64,000 nt of DNA from NCBI GenBank assembly GCA_031550435.1, contig JAVBOO010000018.1, forward strand, positions 82,007 through 146,006, given 5' to 3'. This stretch comes from JAVBOO01 sp031550435. Its GTDB lineage: Bacteria > Bacillota > Clostridia > Lachnospirales > WRAX01. The notes beneath the pieces were generated by a model that saw only the letters and a program-made list of their open reading frames with translations, was not told the origin of the DNA and ran no database searches. The position numbers and the translations under genes were made by a program. The number at the start of each line of letters is the position of its first letter. Position 1 is the stretch's first letter. Positions 53,345 through 61,646 of this stretch are shown piece after piece.

Positions 53345-54940
53345 ATGGACATAAAGCATCCGGTGCAGGAGACAAGAACACAGCAAGACGCCGCCTTAAA
53401 GAAAGATGATATACCAAAGTCCGCGCAAATGGAAGAGCCTGAAAGCAAAAACAACGAAAGTTTTTGCGACGATGCCGCGGATGACAAGGAAAGTTGCGTC
53501 GGGCTGGTTGTCATAGACGATTATGACGAGGTTATGCACTCAGCGGGGGAAGAACTTCGCGGTATGCTTGCAGCCATAATAAACCGTAAATTAGCAGCGC
53601 TTGCGCAAAGCCATAACGGAATAATAAAGTCGTTTGAAAAAGATAAATTTTTGTTCGTATTGTCAAAGCAAGAGCTGAAGCGCCTTATGGCGAGCAGATT
53701 CCCGGTACTGAAAGAAGTGCGGGATATAGATTTTGGAAACAAACTTCCCGTAACGCTGACGATGGGCTTTGGAACAGGAGGCGGAAGCCTCGCGAAGAAC
53801 ATGGAACTGGCTCGTTCGGCATTAGACCTCGGTCAGGGCAGAGGCGGGGATCAGGCCCTCGTAAAGGATTCGGGCAAGTACAGCTTTTTTGGAGGCGTCG
53901 CAAAGGAAAAAGCGTCCGGAGCGCGCGTAAGAGCGAGAATAAAAGCGTTTGCTATATCCGAGCTCATAAAGGAATGCAGTGAGGTAATTGTTCTCGGACA
54001 TAAACGAAGCGACTGTGATTGCTTCGGAGCGGGCATCGGGGTTTTCAAGATGGCGCAGATGTATGACAGAGAATGCTTCATCGTTATGGACGGCATACCT
54101 CAAAGCATAGAAATGATTTATCGGCGCATTTCCGCCGAACCGGAATACAGAAGCGCATTCATCAGTCCGCAAAAAGCTTCGGCCATGCTTAACCACAGGT
54201 CGCTGATTGTCGTTACGGATGTTCACCGCCCGTCAATGATTGAGGCTCAATGTGTGCTTGAGGCAGGAGTCGCGAAGAATATAGTAGTAATCGACCACCA
54301 CAGGCGGGCGGCCGAATATGTTGAAAACACGGTGTTGACGTACCATGAGCCTTATGCGTCGTCTACCTGCGAGCTTATAACGGAAATGCTCCAATGTCTG
54401 AAAAACGATGATTTTCTTAAGCAAGTTGAGGCCGATGCCCTTCTTGCGGGTATAACAGTCGATACGAAGAATTTTATAGCGAAGACGGGAACAAAAACGT
54501 TTGAGGCAGCCGCGTGGCTGAAAAGAAACGGCGCGGATTCGCAGAGGATACGCCTTCTTATGCAGACGGGCATGGAAAACTACAGGCTTAGGGCGAATGC
54601 CGTGAGTTCAGCGGAAATAATAAACGAAAACATAGCGGTATCGTTCTGTGAGGGCGATAACGTAATTACCGCACAGGCGGCGGATAATTTGCTCGATATA
54701 AAAGGAGTTATAGCCTCGGCGGTATTCTGCGAGGAACCCGACGGCAGCTTGAGCATGAGCGCAAGAAGCTTCGGAGACATTAACGTCCAGCTCATAGCGG
54801 AGCGACTGGGCGGCGGCGGGCACCAGACCGTCGCGGGAGCGCAGTTTGCCGGGCTGAGTTATGAGCAGGCTAAACAAAAGCTGATTTCGGTAATCAATAA
54901 ATACATGGAGGAGAGCGGCAATGAAGGTAATTTTGATTGA
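53345..54940 (+). CDS. GdpP-like cyclic-di-AMP phosphodiesterase, soluble form
   Basis: A 531-aa protein. A disordered acidic N terminus (1-50) is followed by a degenerate GGDEF domain (about 52-190, with RGGDQ) and a DHH-DHHA1 phosphodiesterase (about 210-525) with GHKRSDCDCFG, TDVHRP, IDHHRR and GGGGHQTVAG. The catalytic Asp and His residues expected for metal binding are present. GdpP normally starts with two membrane helices and a PAS domain; both are absent here. ATG 53345 with GGGAGG upstream is the start; the frame back to 53117 is repeat DNA. The rplI start lies 20 bases inside its end, so they are co-translated. Confidence 0.85.
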   Translation: MDIKHPVQETRTQQDAALKKDDIPKSAQMEEPESKNNESFCDDAADDKESCVGLVVIDDYDEVMHSAGEELRGMLAAIINRKLAALAQSHNGIIKSFEKDKFLFVLSKQELKRLMASRFPVLKEVRDIDFGNKLPVTLTMGFGTGGGSLAKNMELARSALDLGQGRGGDQALVKDSGKYSFFGGVAKEKASGARVRARIKAFAISELIKECSEVIVLGHKRSDCDCFGAGIGVFKMAQMYDRECFIVMDGIPQSIEMIYRRISAEPEYRSAFISPQKASAMLNHRSLIVVTDVHRPSMIEAQCVLEAGVAKNIVVIDHHRRAAEYVENTVLTYHEPYASSTCELITEMLQCLKNDDFLKQVEADALLAGITVDTKNFIAKTGTKTFEAAAWLKRNGADSQRIRLLMQTGMENYRLRANAVSSAEIINENIAVSFCEGDNVITAQAADNLLDIKGVIASAVFCEEPDGSLSMSARSFGDINVQLIAERLGGGGHQTVAGAQFAGLSYEQAKQKLISVINKYMEESGNEGNFD

Positions 54941-55370
54941 GAACATTAAAGGAACGGGTAAAAAGGGGCAAGTGTTGGATGTTGCCGAAGGACATGCCCG
55001 CAACTTTCTTTTGCCAAGAAAATTAGCGATTGAGGCGACAAAGGAAAACCTATCCGGTCTGGAATACGCAAAGAAAAACGAGGAAAAAAGGCGTATCGAG
55101 GATCTTGAGGATGCACTGGAAATGAAAAAGGAACTTGAAAGCAAAATTATTAAGATAAAAGTTAAGACGGGCGGAAAAGGGAAACTGTTCGGCTCGGTAA
55201 CAAATACCGAAATTGCAGAAGAGCTGGAGAAACAGGCCAGACTTGTTATCGACCGCAAGAAAATCGTTATTGCGGAACCCATACGAACGACGGGTGAAAA
55301 AAAGGTCGATGTAAAGCTGCATTCCGAAGTTATGGCAAAGCTTACGATTGACATAGAAGAGGCGGAATAA
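54921..55370 (+). CDS. rplI: Ribosomal protein bL9
   Basis: A 149-aa large-subunit protein. The N-terminal domain begins MKVILIENIKGTGKKGQVLDVAEGHARN-like, followed by the connecting helix and the C-terminal domain (LFGSVTNTEIAEEL). It overlaps the GdpP-like gene by 20 bases. The gdpP-rplI-dnaB order is standard in Firmicutes. Confidence 0.96.
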   Translation: MKVILIENIKGTGKKGQVLDVAEGHARNFLLPRKLAIEATKENLSGLEYAKKNEEKRRIEDLEDALEMKKELESKIIKIKVKTGGKGKLFGSVTNTEIAEELEKQARLVIDRKKIVIAEPIRTTGEKKVDVKLHSEVMAKLTIDIEEAE

Positions 55371-55374
55371 TATT

Positions 55375-55491
55375 ATTGATCCCACGATTAAACCATGAGG
55401 TTTAATCAAACCCTTATACCGCCATGCGGGCCAAAGGGGTTGAGGCGACAAGTTCAGCGATTGGTTTAATTGTCGCCTCAATATCCGGTCA
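55375..55491 (+). repeat. R2 dispersed repeat, full copy
   Basis: TTGATCCCACGATTAAACC... opens the copy, and TTGAGGCGACAA...TTGTCGCCTCAA (12-bp perfect arms) closes it. It begins five bases after the rplI stop and ends 23 bases before the dnaB start, so it is transcribed within the rplI-dnaB operon. Confidence 0.8.
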
Positions 55492-55514
55492 TATTAACAT
55501 TTTTTGGAGTATTT

Positions 55515-56879
55515 ATGGAGCAGGAAATTCTTAAAACCGGGCAAAACATGCAAGAAGCTGCTATGCGGACGCCTCCGAATGATCAGGAAGCCGAGTTGGC
55601 GGTGTTATCATCCTGCCTTCTCGACAGGGAAGCTTTGAACCATGCCTGCGAAAATCTGAGTGCCGACGACTTTTACCGACCCGACTACAAGGCGGTTTTT
55701 CAGGCCATGGGAGATCTGTTTTTGCGAAATCTCCCCCTTGATATAATAACGTTGAGAAGCAAGCTCGAAGAGATGAACGTTTTTGAGCAGATCGGAGGCA
55801 GAGACGCGATACTCGCTGTTGCCGGTTATACGTCTACATCGGCGAATATCCGCCAGTACTGCCGGATAGTTTCGGAAAAAGCCGTAATGCGCCGCCTGAT
55901 AGATGCTTCACGCGTGATAACGCTCGCGAGCTTCGACCCTTCGAAGGGCTCCGACGAGGTTATCGAGCTTGCGGAAAAAACAATATTTAACATAGCGCAA
56001 AACAGGAATACGCAGGCATTTACCGGAATGCGCGAGCTGATGCACGGCACGCTCGAAAGAATCGAGGAACTTTCAAACAGCGGAGGCAAACTGACGGGTA
56101 TCGAGACCGGGTTTACGGATTTTGACTCTATGACGTCCGGGCTGCAGCCGTCTGACCTGATACTGGTTGCTGCAAGACCTTCTATGGGCAAAACTGCTCT
56201 CGCAATAAATATGGCGCAATACGCCGCAGTAACAAACAAGGTTACAACTGCGATATTTTCGCTGGAGATGTCGGCAGAGCAGCTTGCGCTTCGTATGTTG
56301 GCGACAGAGGCGAGAATCGAGTCTCAAAAGCTCCGCGTCGGCGCGCTTGAGCCGGACGACTGGGAAAAGCTTGCCGATGCAATCGGTCCGCTTTCCGAAG
56401 CTCCGATTTATATAGACGACACCCCGGGCATCAGCGTTACGGAGCTTAGGGCGAAATGCAGAAAACTAAAGCTCGAGAAGGGTCTAGGGCTTGTGGTGAT
56501 AGACTACTTGCAACTTATGACAGGCGCGACGCGCACAGAAAATCGTCAGCAGGAGATATCGGAGATATCACGTATGCTAAAATCGATCGCGAGGGAGATT
56601 CAAGCGCCTGTAATTGCGCTGTCTCAGCTTTCGCGTAAAAACGAGTCTCGTTCCGACCACAGACCGATGCTCTCCGATTTGAGGGACTCGGGAGCTATCG
56701 AGCAGGATGCCGATATAGTTATGTTTATTCACAGGGAAGAATACTATAAGCCCGATACGGAAAAGAAAAACGTTGCTGAGCTTATAGTCGCAAAGCACAG
56801 AAACGGCGCGACAGATACGATTGAACTCGCTTGGCTTAAAGAATATACATTGTTCAGAAACGCGGAAAAGCAATATTAA
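55515..56879 (+). CDS. dnaB: Replicative DNA helicase DnaB
   Basis: A 454-aa hexameric helicase (DnaC of Bacillus nomenclature). The N-terminal DnaB domain (about 20-120) precedes the RecA-like domain with Walker A ARPSMGKTAL (about 219-228) and DYLQLM. No intein is present. ATG 55515 behind GGAGTATT is chosen; TTG/ATG starts further up lie in the R2 repeat. Confidence 0.95.
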   Translation: MEQEILKTGQNMQEAAMRTPPNDQEAELAVLSSCLLDREALNHACENLSADDFYRPDYKAVFQAMGDLFLRNLPLDIITLRSKLEEMNVFEQIGGRDAILAVAGYTSTSANIRQYCRIVSEKAVMRRLIDASRVITLASFDPSKGSDEVIELAEKTIFNIAQNRNTQAFTGMRELMHGTLERIEELSNSGGKLTGIETGFTDFDSMTSGLQPSDLILVAARPSMGKTALAINMAQYAAVTNKVTTAIFSLEMSAEQLALRMLATEARIESQKLRVGALEPDDWEKLADAIGPLSEAPIYIDDTPGISVTELRAKCRKLKLEKGLGLVVIDYLQLMTGATRTENRQQEISEISRMLKSIAREIQAPVIALSQLSRKNESRSDHRPMLSDLRDSGAIEQDADIVMFIHREEYYKPDTEKKNVAELIVAKHRNGATDTIELAWLKEYTLFRNAEKQY

Positions 56880-56880
56880 A

Positions 56881-56910
56881 GGCCGGTTAAGCCTGTAGGC
56901 TTAACCGGCC
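56881..56910. terminator. Perfect 13-bp hairpin between convergent genes
   Basis: GGCCGGTTAAGCC (56881-56893) pairs with 56898-56910 around TGTA. There is no T-run on either side, so termination may be inefficient or factor-aided. It lies between convergent dnaB and the BrkB-family gene. Confidence 0.6.
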
Positions 56911-56929
56911 GAATGGCTGACTATATAAA

Positions 56930-57787
56930 TTACTGCTTTATTCCGGAATTTTTTCTGTCTCTCAAGAATGCGTTTAGCTCCGCTCCGATGAGGAGTGTGA
57001 GACCGATAATGTTTATCCAGTACAATAGCACTATGACGCCTGCAAGACTGCCGTATATTCTCTGTATACCGGAGAACATGCCGATAAACACCCCGAACAG
57101 TCTTGTGAAAACAATCCAGGTAAAAGAAACGAAAACAGCCCCCGGCATCAGCGATTTTAGCCGGGGTCTTTCTTTTAGCGAAAGCTTGTAAATAAGCGCG
57201 ACTATAACCGTTATAACCGTGAACGAAACTACATAGCCCGCCGTATCCGATAAAAACATCAGCAGGGACGATTTTCCCGCCGTTTCCGTTATAAGTCCGT
57301 CTATATAAGCCGCTCCCGCTACGGCGGCAAAGGCTGCGGCAAGCGACAAAAGCAAAACAATGCTGAGAGCGGTAGCCTTAAAAAAACCTATCTTCGTACT
57401 GTTGCCGTAGCAGGCGTTTATGCCGCGCATTGCGGCTTTTATGCCCGAGGCTGCCGCGTTTATTGCGAACAGCAGCGATACGGTCAAAACGCCCGTGCTT
57501 TTTAACGAGGCAACCTCATCGGCATAGTTTAGGAGTACTTCCGGCAGATTTAGTGCACTTACGACTCCGCGCAGTTCTGTGTTCAAATTCAGCATAGAAA
57601 ACACCGACAGTACGAAAATAATAAGAGGAAAGATTGCCAGCAGCAGGTTATAACACAAATATGCCGCAATGAAAGCCAGTCTGTCACGTATGATTTCATC
57701 AATAAACTCCTTGAACCAAGCTACGGATTTTATGTTCATTAGTTTTTCCAGACGCTTATATATGCCGCATTCCTTATAGTTTATCAT
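56930..57787 (-). CDS. YihY/BrkB-family membrane protein
   Basis: A 285-aa membrane protein with six hydrophobic helices, of the family once called ribonuclease BN. Conserved features include AAYLCYNLLLAIFPLIIF near the N terminus and YGSLAGVIVLLYWINIIGL near the C terminus. The biochemical role is not settled. It is transcribed alone. Confidence 0.88.
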   Translation of the reverse strand: MINYKECGIYKRLEKLMNIKSVAWFKEFIDEIIRDRLAFIAAYLCYNLLLAIFPLIIFVLSVFSMLNLNTELRGVVSALNLPEVLLNYADEVASLKSTGVLTVSLLFAINAAASGIKAAMRGINACYGNSTKIGFFKATALSIVLLLSLAAAFAAVAGAAYIDGLITETAGKSSLLMFLSDTAGYVVSFTVITVIVALIYKLSLKERPRLKSLMPGAVFVSFTWIVFTRLFGVFIGMFSGIQRIYGSLAGVIVLLYWINIIGLTLLIGAELNAFLRDRKNSGIKQ

Positions 57788-57892
57788 AAAATATTCTCGA
57801 TTCTTTTAAAAGTCTTGCTGTGTTTTGTTACCGAAGCAACCGTCACTATAGTTTGCCTTGATATTTGTGTTTTATGAACGCTTAGTAATAAG

Positions 57893-57921
57893 TTGTTAAT
57901 TGATTTAGCGCATGGTATAAT
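57893..57921 (+). promoter_or_regulatory. Promoter upstream of galE
   Basis: TTGTTA (57893-57898) and a perfect TATAAT (57916-57921) are 17 bases apart, leaving a leader of about 170 bases. An R3-like fragment (TGTTTTGTTACCGAAGCAAC) lies at about 57820-57841. Confidence 0.65.
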
Positions 57922-58099
57922 ATTTAAGCAAAAAGCTAAAAACCGAATAAAAACTTATGCGGCTCCTTATGCCGGGAGCAGATGACAGAGCGTTTTTTAC
58001 AATGACTTTAGCTGTCCGCGCATCGGTATTCGCGTCGGACCGTACCGAAAATACCGCCCGGATTGTTTTTAAACGGGGAATACTTTTTTGGAGGCTTAT

Positions 58100-59092
58100 A
58101 TGACTGTTTTAGTGTGCGGCGGTGCCGGATATATCGGCAGCCATACCGTAAGAGAATTATTAGATTGGGGTTACGAAGTTGTCGTGCTCGATAATCTGGA
58201 AAAAGGTCACAGAAAGGCGGTTCCTTCCAAGGTGTCTCTTTTTGTCGGGGATTTGAGGGACAAGCATGACTTGGAAGAAGTGTTTTCGCGCTGCAAAATT
58301 GATGCCGTCATTGATTTTGCGGCCTATTCAGTTGTGCCGGAAAGCATGAGCGATCCGCTTAAATATTACGAGAACAACGTCTACGGTACGATTAACCTGC
58401 TAAAGGTAATGAAAAAGCACGGCTGCCGCAATATTGTGTTTTCATCGACTGCGGCGGCGTACGGCGAACCCGAGAAAGTTCCGATAGAAGAAACAGACGC
58501 GACCGTGCCGACAAATGCTTACGGCGAGACGAAGCTGAGTATCGAGAAAATGTTGAAGTGGGTATCAAGAGCCGAAGGGATAAATTACGGCATACTGCGT
58601 TATTTCAACGCGGCAGGGGCGCACGAAAGCGGCGAAATAGGGGAAGACCATATGCCGGAAACTCACCTTATTCCGCTTGTGCTTAGGGCGGCTGCGGGTC
58701 TCTCGGACGGGATAAAAATATTCGGCGACGATTATCCTACATTTGACGGGACGTGCATCAGGGATTATATTCATGTTATGGATCTTGCTAACGCGCATGT
58801 TTTGACGCTTAAACACATTTCCGATAATAACGTGAACGTAACGTACAATCTCGGAAACGGGAAGGGCTTCAGCGTCAGGCAGATAATCGAAACGGCGGAG
58901 AAAGTAACGGGAAGAAAAATAAAGACCGATACAGCGGCGCGCAGACCGGGTGACCCGGCGACGCTTGTTGCTTCGTCTGAGAGAATAATCAGGGAACTTG
59001 GCTGGAAACCGAAATACTTTGAGCCGGAAAGCATAATATCAAGCGCGTGGAAATGGCATTCCGAAAATCCAAACGGGTTTGAAGAACAGTAG
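58100..59092 (+). CDS. galE: UDP-glucose 4-epimerase
   Basis: A 330-aa extended-SDR enzyme that interconverts UDP-glucose and UDP-galactose. The NAD-binding GGAGYIGSHT (about 7-16), SSTAAAYG and catalytic Tyr-x3-Lys in NAYGETKLS are present. ATG 58100 with GGAGG five bases upstream is preferred over TTG 58088. There is no other Leloir gene nearby; it may feed surface polysaccharide synthesis. Confidence 0.93.
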   Translation: MTVLVCGGAGYIGSHTVRELLDWGYEVVVLDNLEKGHRKAVPSKVSLFVGDLRDKHDLEEVFSRCKIDAVIDFAAYSVVPESMSDPLKYYENNVYGTINLLKVMKKHGCRNIVFSSTAAAYGEPEKVPIEETDATVPTNAYGETKLSIEKMLKWVSRAEGINYGILRYFNAAGAHESGEIGEDHMPETHLIPLVLRAAAGLSDGIKIFGDDYPTFDGTCIRDYIHVMDLANAHVLTLKHISDNNVNVTYNLGNGKGFSVRQIIETAEKVTGRKIKTDTAARRPGDPATLVASSERIIRELGWKPKYFEPESIISSAWKWHSENPNGFEEQ

Positions 59093-59210
59093 CGGTATTC
59101 AAAAATTTGCGTATGCGCGGATTAAATCAGCCGTGTATCTGTCCGAAGTCAATTATTCAGCGTTTACCTGGGGCAGTTCGGGCCTCAAATCATTAAAATG
59201 CGAGTTTATG

Positions 59211-59315
59211 TAGTCAGTTAAATTCAAAGCCGTCCAAGCGAAGCTTGAGCGGTTTTGAATTTAACGCCCGACGCCCTACAGTCGTTTAAGACTGGTTTTG
59301 TCTTAAACGACTGTA
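59211..59315 (+). repeat. R1 dispersed repeat, full copy
   Basis: The best-preserved R1. Hairpin one pairs AAATTCAAAGCCG with CGGTTTTGAATTT around CAAGCGAAGCTTG. Hairpin two has 16-bp perfect arms (59277-59292 and 59300-59315, TACAGTCGTTTAAGAC). GCGGATTAAATCAGCCGTGT at 59116-59135 also matches 7806-7825. Confidence 0.78.
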
Positions 59316-59322
59316 AAAACAG

Positions 59323-59376
59323 AAGGAACTGCCGAAAAACGCCGGGTTAAACGGGTGTTTGGCAGTTCCTTTTATT
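59323..59376 (+). terminator. Hairpin terminator downstream of galE
   Basis: AAGGAACTGCC (59323-59333) pairs with GGCAGTTCCTT (59361-59371) and is followed by TTTATTT. It comes directly after the R1 copy, as the 721-781 hairpin does for the other full copy. Confidence 0.65.
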
Positions 59377-59441
59377 TGCGCTGAATTCTTATATGGAAGT
59401 GTTGAAAATTGCGCACGAAACCCACGTCGTGGGTTGAGCGA

Positions 59442-59493
59442 GCGGCGCTCCCCATTGAAAAATGGTGTTTTTCCATTTTCAATGGAGAGCCGC
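59442..59493. repeat. Long imperfect inverted repeat
   Basis: GCGGCGCTCCCCATTGAAAA and following bases (59442-59465) pair with 59473-59493 (CCATTTTCAATGGAGAGCCGC) with a few mismatches and a seven-base loop. It lies just past the stop of the SDR gene on the minus strand and probably forms its 3' mRNA end. Confidence 0.6.
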
Positions 59494-59514
59494 AAGGCGA
59501 TTTTTCAACATGCC

Positions 59515-60243
59515 CTATATATAACCGCCGTCAATTGTCGATATTTGCCCTGTTATATATCTCGCGCCGTCTGATGCCAAGAATACCGCAAGCTCGGCAA
59601 TTTCGGCGGGCTTTGCGAACCTTCCGACAGGGATTTGCTCGGCAATGGCCAGTTTTTCATCCTCGCTCAGGTTATCGTTCATGCATGTGTCCGTTACGCC
59701 GCAGGCAATCGCGTTAACGCGGATTCCGCTCGGTGCCAGCTCCTTTGCAATCGCTTTGGTAAAAGCGTTGACCGCACCCTTGGATGCCGAGTACACAGCT
59801 TCACAGGACGCGCCTTTTATACCCCAAACCGAAGAAATGTTTATTATCACTCCGCTTTTTTTTCTGACCATTGACGGAACCGCAAGGCCGGTACAGTTAA
59901 AGACCGATCCTGCGTTTGTGTTCATTATCTTTGCAATTTCTTCCGGGTTCATGTCGGTAAAAAGCCCATAATGCGCAACACCGGCATTGTTGATAAGTAT
60001 GTCCGGCATGCCGAATTCTTTTCCGGCGGTTTCGAAAAGCATTTTTGCCTCGGTGTAGTCGGATACGTCGGCGGGTACGGCAATAACGCTGCGATTAATC
60101 TCTCGCAGCCGCATTGCCTGAGCATTCATCTCGTCAATGTCTTTTCTGCAATTCATAATTATGTTGTCGCCCGAACGGCAAAAAGCCTCAGCAATCGCAA
60201 GCCCGATACCCCTAGATGAGCCTGTAATAAGAACGGTACGCAT
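59515..60243 (-). CDS. Short-chain dehydrogenase/reductase (FabG-like)
   Basis: A 242-aa classical SDR. The NADP-binding TGSSRGIG (about 7-14), NNAG, the catalytic Ser (ISSVWG) and Tyr-x3-Lys (YSASKGA) are present. ATG 60243 (MRTVLITG) behind GGGGGATG is preferred over the frame start at 60261. It could be a 3-oxoacyl-ACP reductase or the EF-P 5-aminopentanone reductase often annotated in Firmicutes. Without fab or efp neighbours the two cannot be separated. Confidence 0.82.
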   Translation of the reverse strand: MRTVLITGSSRGIGLAIAEAFCRSGDNIIMNCRKDIDEMNAQAMRLREINRSVIAVPADVSDYTEAKMLFETAGKEFGMPDILINNAGVAHYGLFTDMNPEEIAKIMNTNAGSVFNCTGLAVPSMVRKKSGVIINISSVWGIKGASCEAVYSASKGAVNAFTKAIAKELAPSGIRVNAIACGVTDTCMNDNLSEDEKLAIAEQIPVGRFAKPAEIAELAVFLASDGARYITGQISTIDGGYI

Positions 60244-60354
60244 GTCATCCCCCGTCGACAAATGTATAATTATACGTTATCAATAAACAAAAAAAGACTC
60301 CTCCAAGCCGTTGATTAACAAAGTTTAAAACCTAAAAGACAGGTGGTTGTAGCT

Positions 60355-60405
60355 CATACAGCCGCTCAATCCGCAACATGTTGCGGCGCGCAATTGTACT
60401 GTATG
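60355..60405. repeat. Nested palindrome in intergenic DNA
   Basis: CCGCAACATGTTGCGG (60371-60386) is a perfect 16-base palindrome, enclosed by CATACAG (60355-60361) and CTGTATG (60399-60405). It lies in the gene-free stretch 60244-60700 between the SDR gene and the prophage end. It could be an operator or attachment-related site; no evidence distinguishes these. Confidence 0.45.
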
Positions 60406-60700
60406 AAAACTATTATCCCGTAGATTAAGTGTTGGTTATAAACAAACGACTAATTCGCACTTGGAAGAGTTTCTTTTTTGTTATTATACACTTAAATCGT
60501 TTAAATTACAAGTATTATTTTTTTCCAAAGATTTGGAGTTCTTTTATTGAATTTTACGGGTAGAGCCGGGTGAGGGCCTTTTCAAAAACAACAAAACTCA
60601 ATCAAGGACAAGTCTGTTATTTAGTTATACTGCTATTTTTTTGCTTTTCTCGTAAATAAGGCATATCGGGAGCTCACCGGCGTAACGTTTTTAATTCTAT

Positions 60701-60808
60701 TTAGGCGACAATTAAATCATTCGCTAAACTTGTCCCTCAATCCCCATTAGGCCTGCAGGGCAAGTATAAGGGGGTGATTAAACAGCATGGTTTAATCGGG
60801 GTATCGAT
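60701..60808 (-). repeat. R2 dispersed repeat, full copy
   Basis: Opposite in orientation to the 44857 copy. It contains TTAGGCGACAATTAAATCAT, the CCCC...GGGG central stem and GATTAAACAGCATGGTTTAATC. The endolysin stop codon (TAA at 60792-60794) lies within it. Confidence 0.78.
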
Positions 60809-61466
60809 ATTGGTTTAAAAACTTGGCTGCTTTGTCCAGCAGCGCTCCGACAAATTCGCCTTTGCAGACTCTTCCGGGAACAGCGTTTGTCCGCCAATAT
60901 TCGGGCGAGGAGATTATGCCGTTTGCTTCCAGTATACTTATACTATCGGTTTGCGCGTATAAAACACTTAGTTTAAATTTTTCCCATTCTTCGGGATTTT
61001 CAACGTAGTAAGCCGGACAGTTTTTGCCTGTAACGTCATAGTGTCTGAAAACATCTGCCCGGATGTCAAAACCATGCTTGGCGCATATTAAACTCACAAG
61101 TTCTTTCAGGGACTTAAGTGTTAAAGAGTTGAATTTCCCGGTTTTATCCGGGTGGCAGCATTCAATTCCTATCAGTGTCGAATTGTTTTTTTTCGACTGC
61201 TCATCCCACTGTCTACCATAGGATTTTCCGGCATGCTGTGCCTCTTCGTTGTCGGGAACAAGTTGCAGCACCTCTCCTTTTATCCCGACTATATAGTGGC
61301 AGGAAACGCCTGTGCCGCTCGAGCCGTTTTCGAACCAGGATCTGTTTGCGGCTGCAGATGTTCCGGGGTTGCCGACATAGTGTACGACTATGCCTTTAGG
61401 AACAATAATTTTTCCTGTTCTTCCGTGTTCCTTGCCTTTTGTTAAAAATGCCTGAGTGATGACCAT
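60792..61466 (-). CDS. Phage endolysin, N-acetylmuramoyl-L-alanine amidase
   Basis: A 224-aa Amidase_2-type zinc enzyme that cuts the muramic acid-alanine bond. Zinc ligands are His29 (VVHYVGN), His142 (RHYDVTGKNC) and Cys150. A C-terminal tail (about 165-224) may be a wall-binding or anchoring segment; its last residues (RYPD-stop) are encoded by the R2 repeat. With the holin and fibre genes upstream it forms a lysis cassette. Confidence 0.9.
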   Translation of the reverse strand: MVITQAFLTKGKEHGRTGKIIVPKGIVVHYVGNPGTSAAANRSWFENGSSGTGVSCHYIVGIKGEVLQLVPDNEEAQHAGKSYGRQWDEQSKKNNSTLIGIECCHPDKTGKFNSLTLKSLKELVSLICAKHGFDIRADVFRHYDVTGKNCPAYYVENPEEWEKFKLSVLYAQTDSISILEANGIISSPEYWRTNAVPGRVCKGEFVGALLDKAAKFLNQYRYPD

Positions 61467-61481
61467 AAAGCCTCCTGTCTG

Positions 61482-61641
61482 CTTACTTCCGCGGTATAGT
61501 CGTTTGAGCCAAAAACGGTCTTAAACGACGCCGACAGCCACTGCAAGTTTTAAATGAAAACATGCAGCGCTGCGGCGCATCTGCGTCTAAGCCGGGGAAC
61601 AACAAAATATAGCGTTTTCATATATTTTGTTGCCGAAGTAA
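61482..61641 (+). repeat. R3 dispersed repeat with R1-like hairpin inside
   Basis: It starts CTTACTTCCGCGGTATA and ends TTTTGTTGCCGAAGTAA. Bases 61570-61640 match the minus strand of 9365-9435 with two differences in 71. An R1-like stem (GTCGTTTGAG...GGTCTTAAACGAC, 61499-61530) is nested within. It separates the holin from the endolysin gene. Confidence 0.75.
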
Positions 61642-61646
61642 AAATA

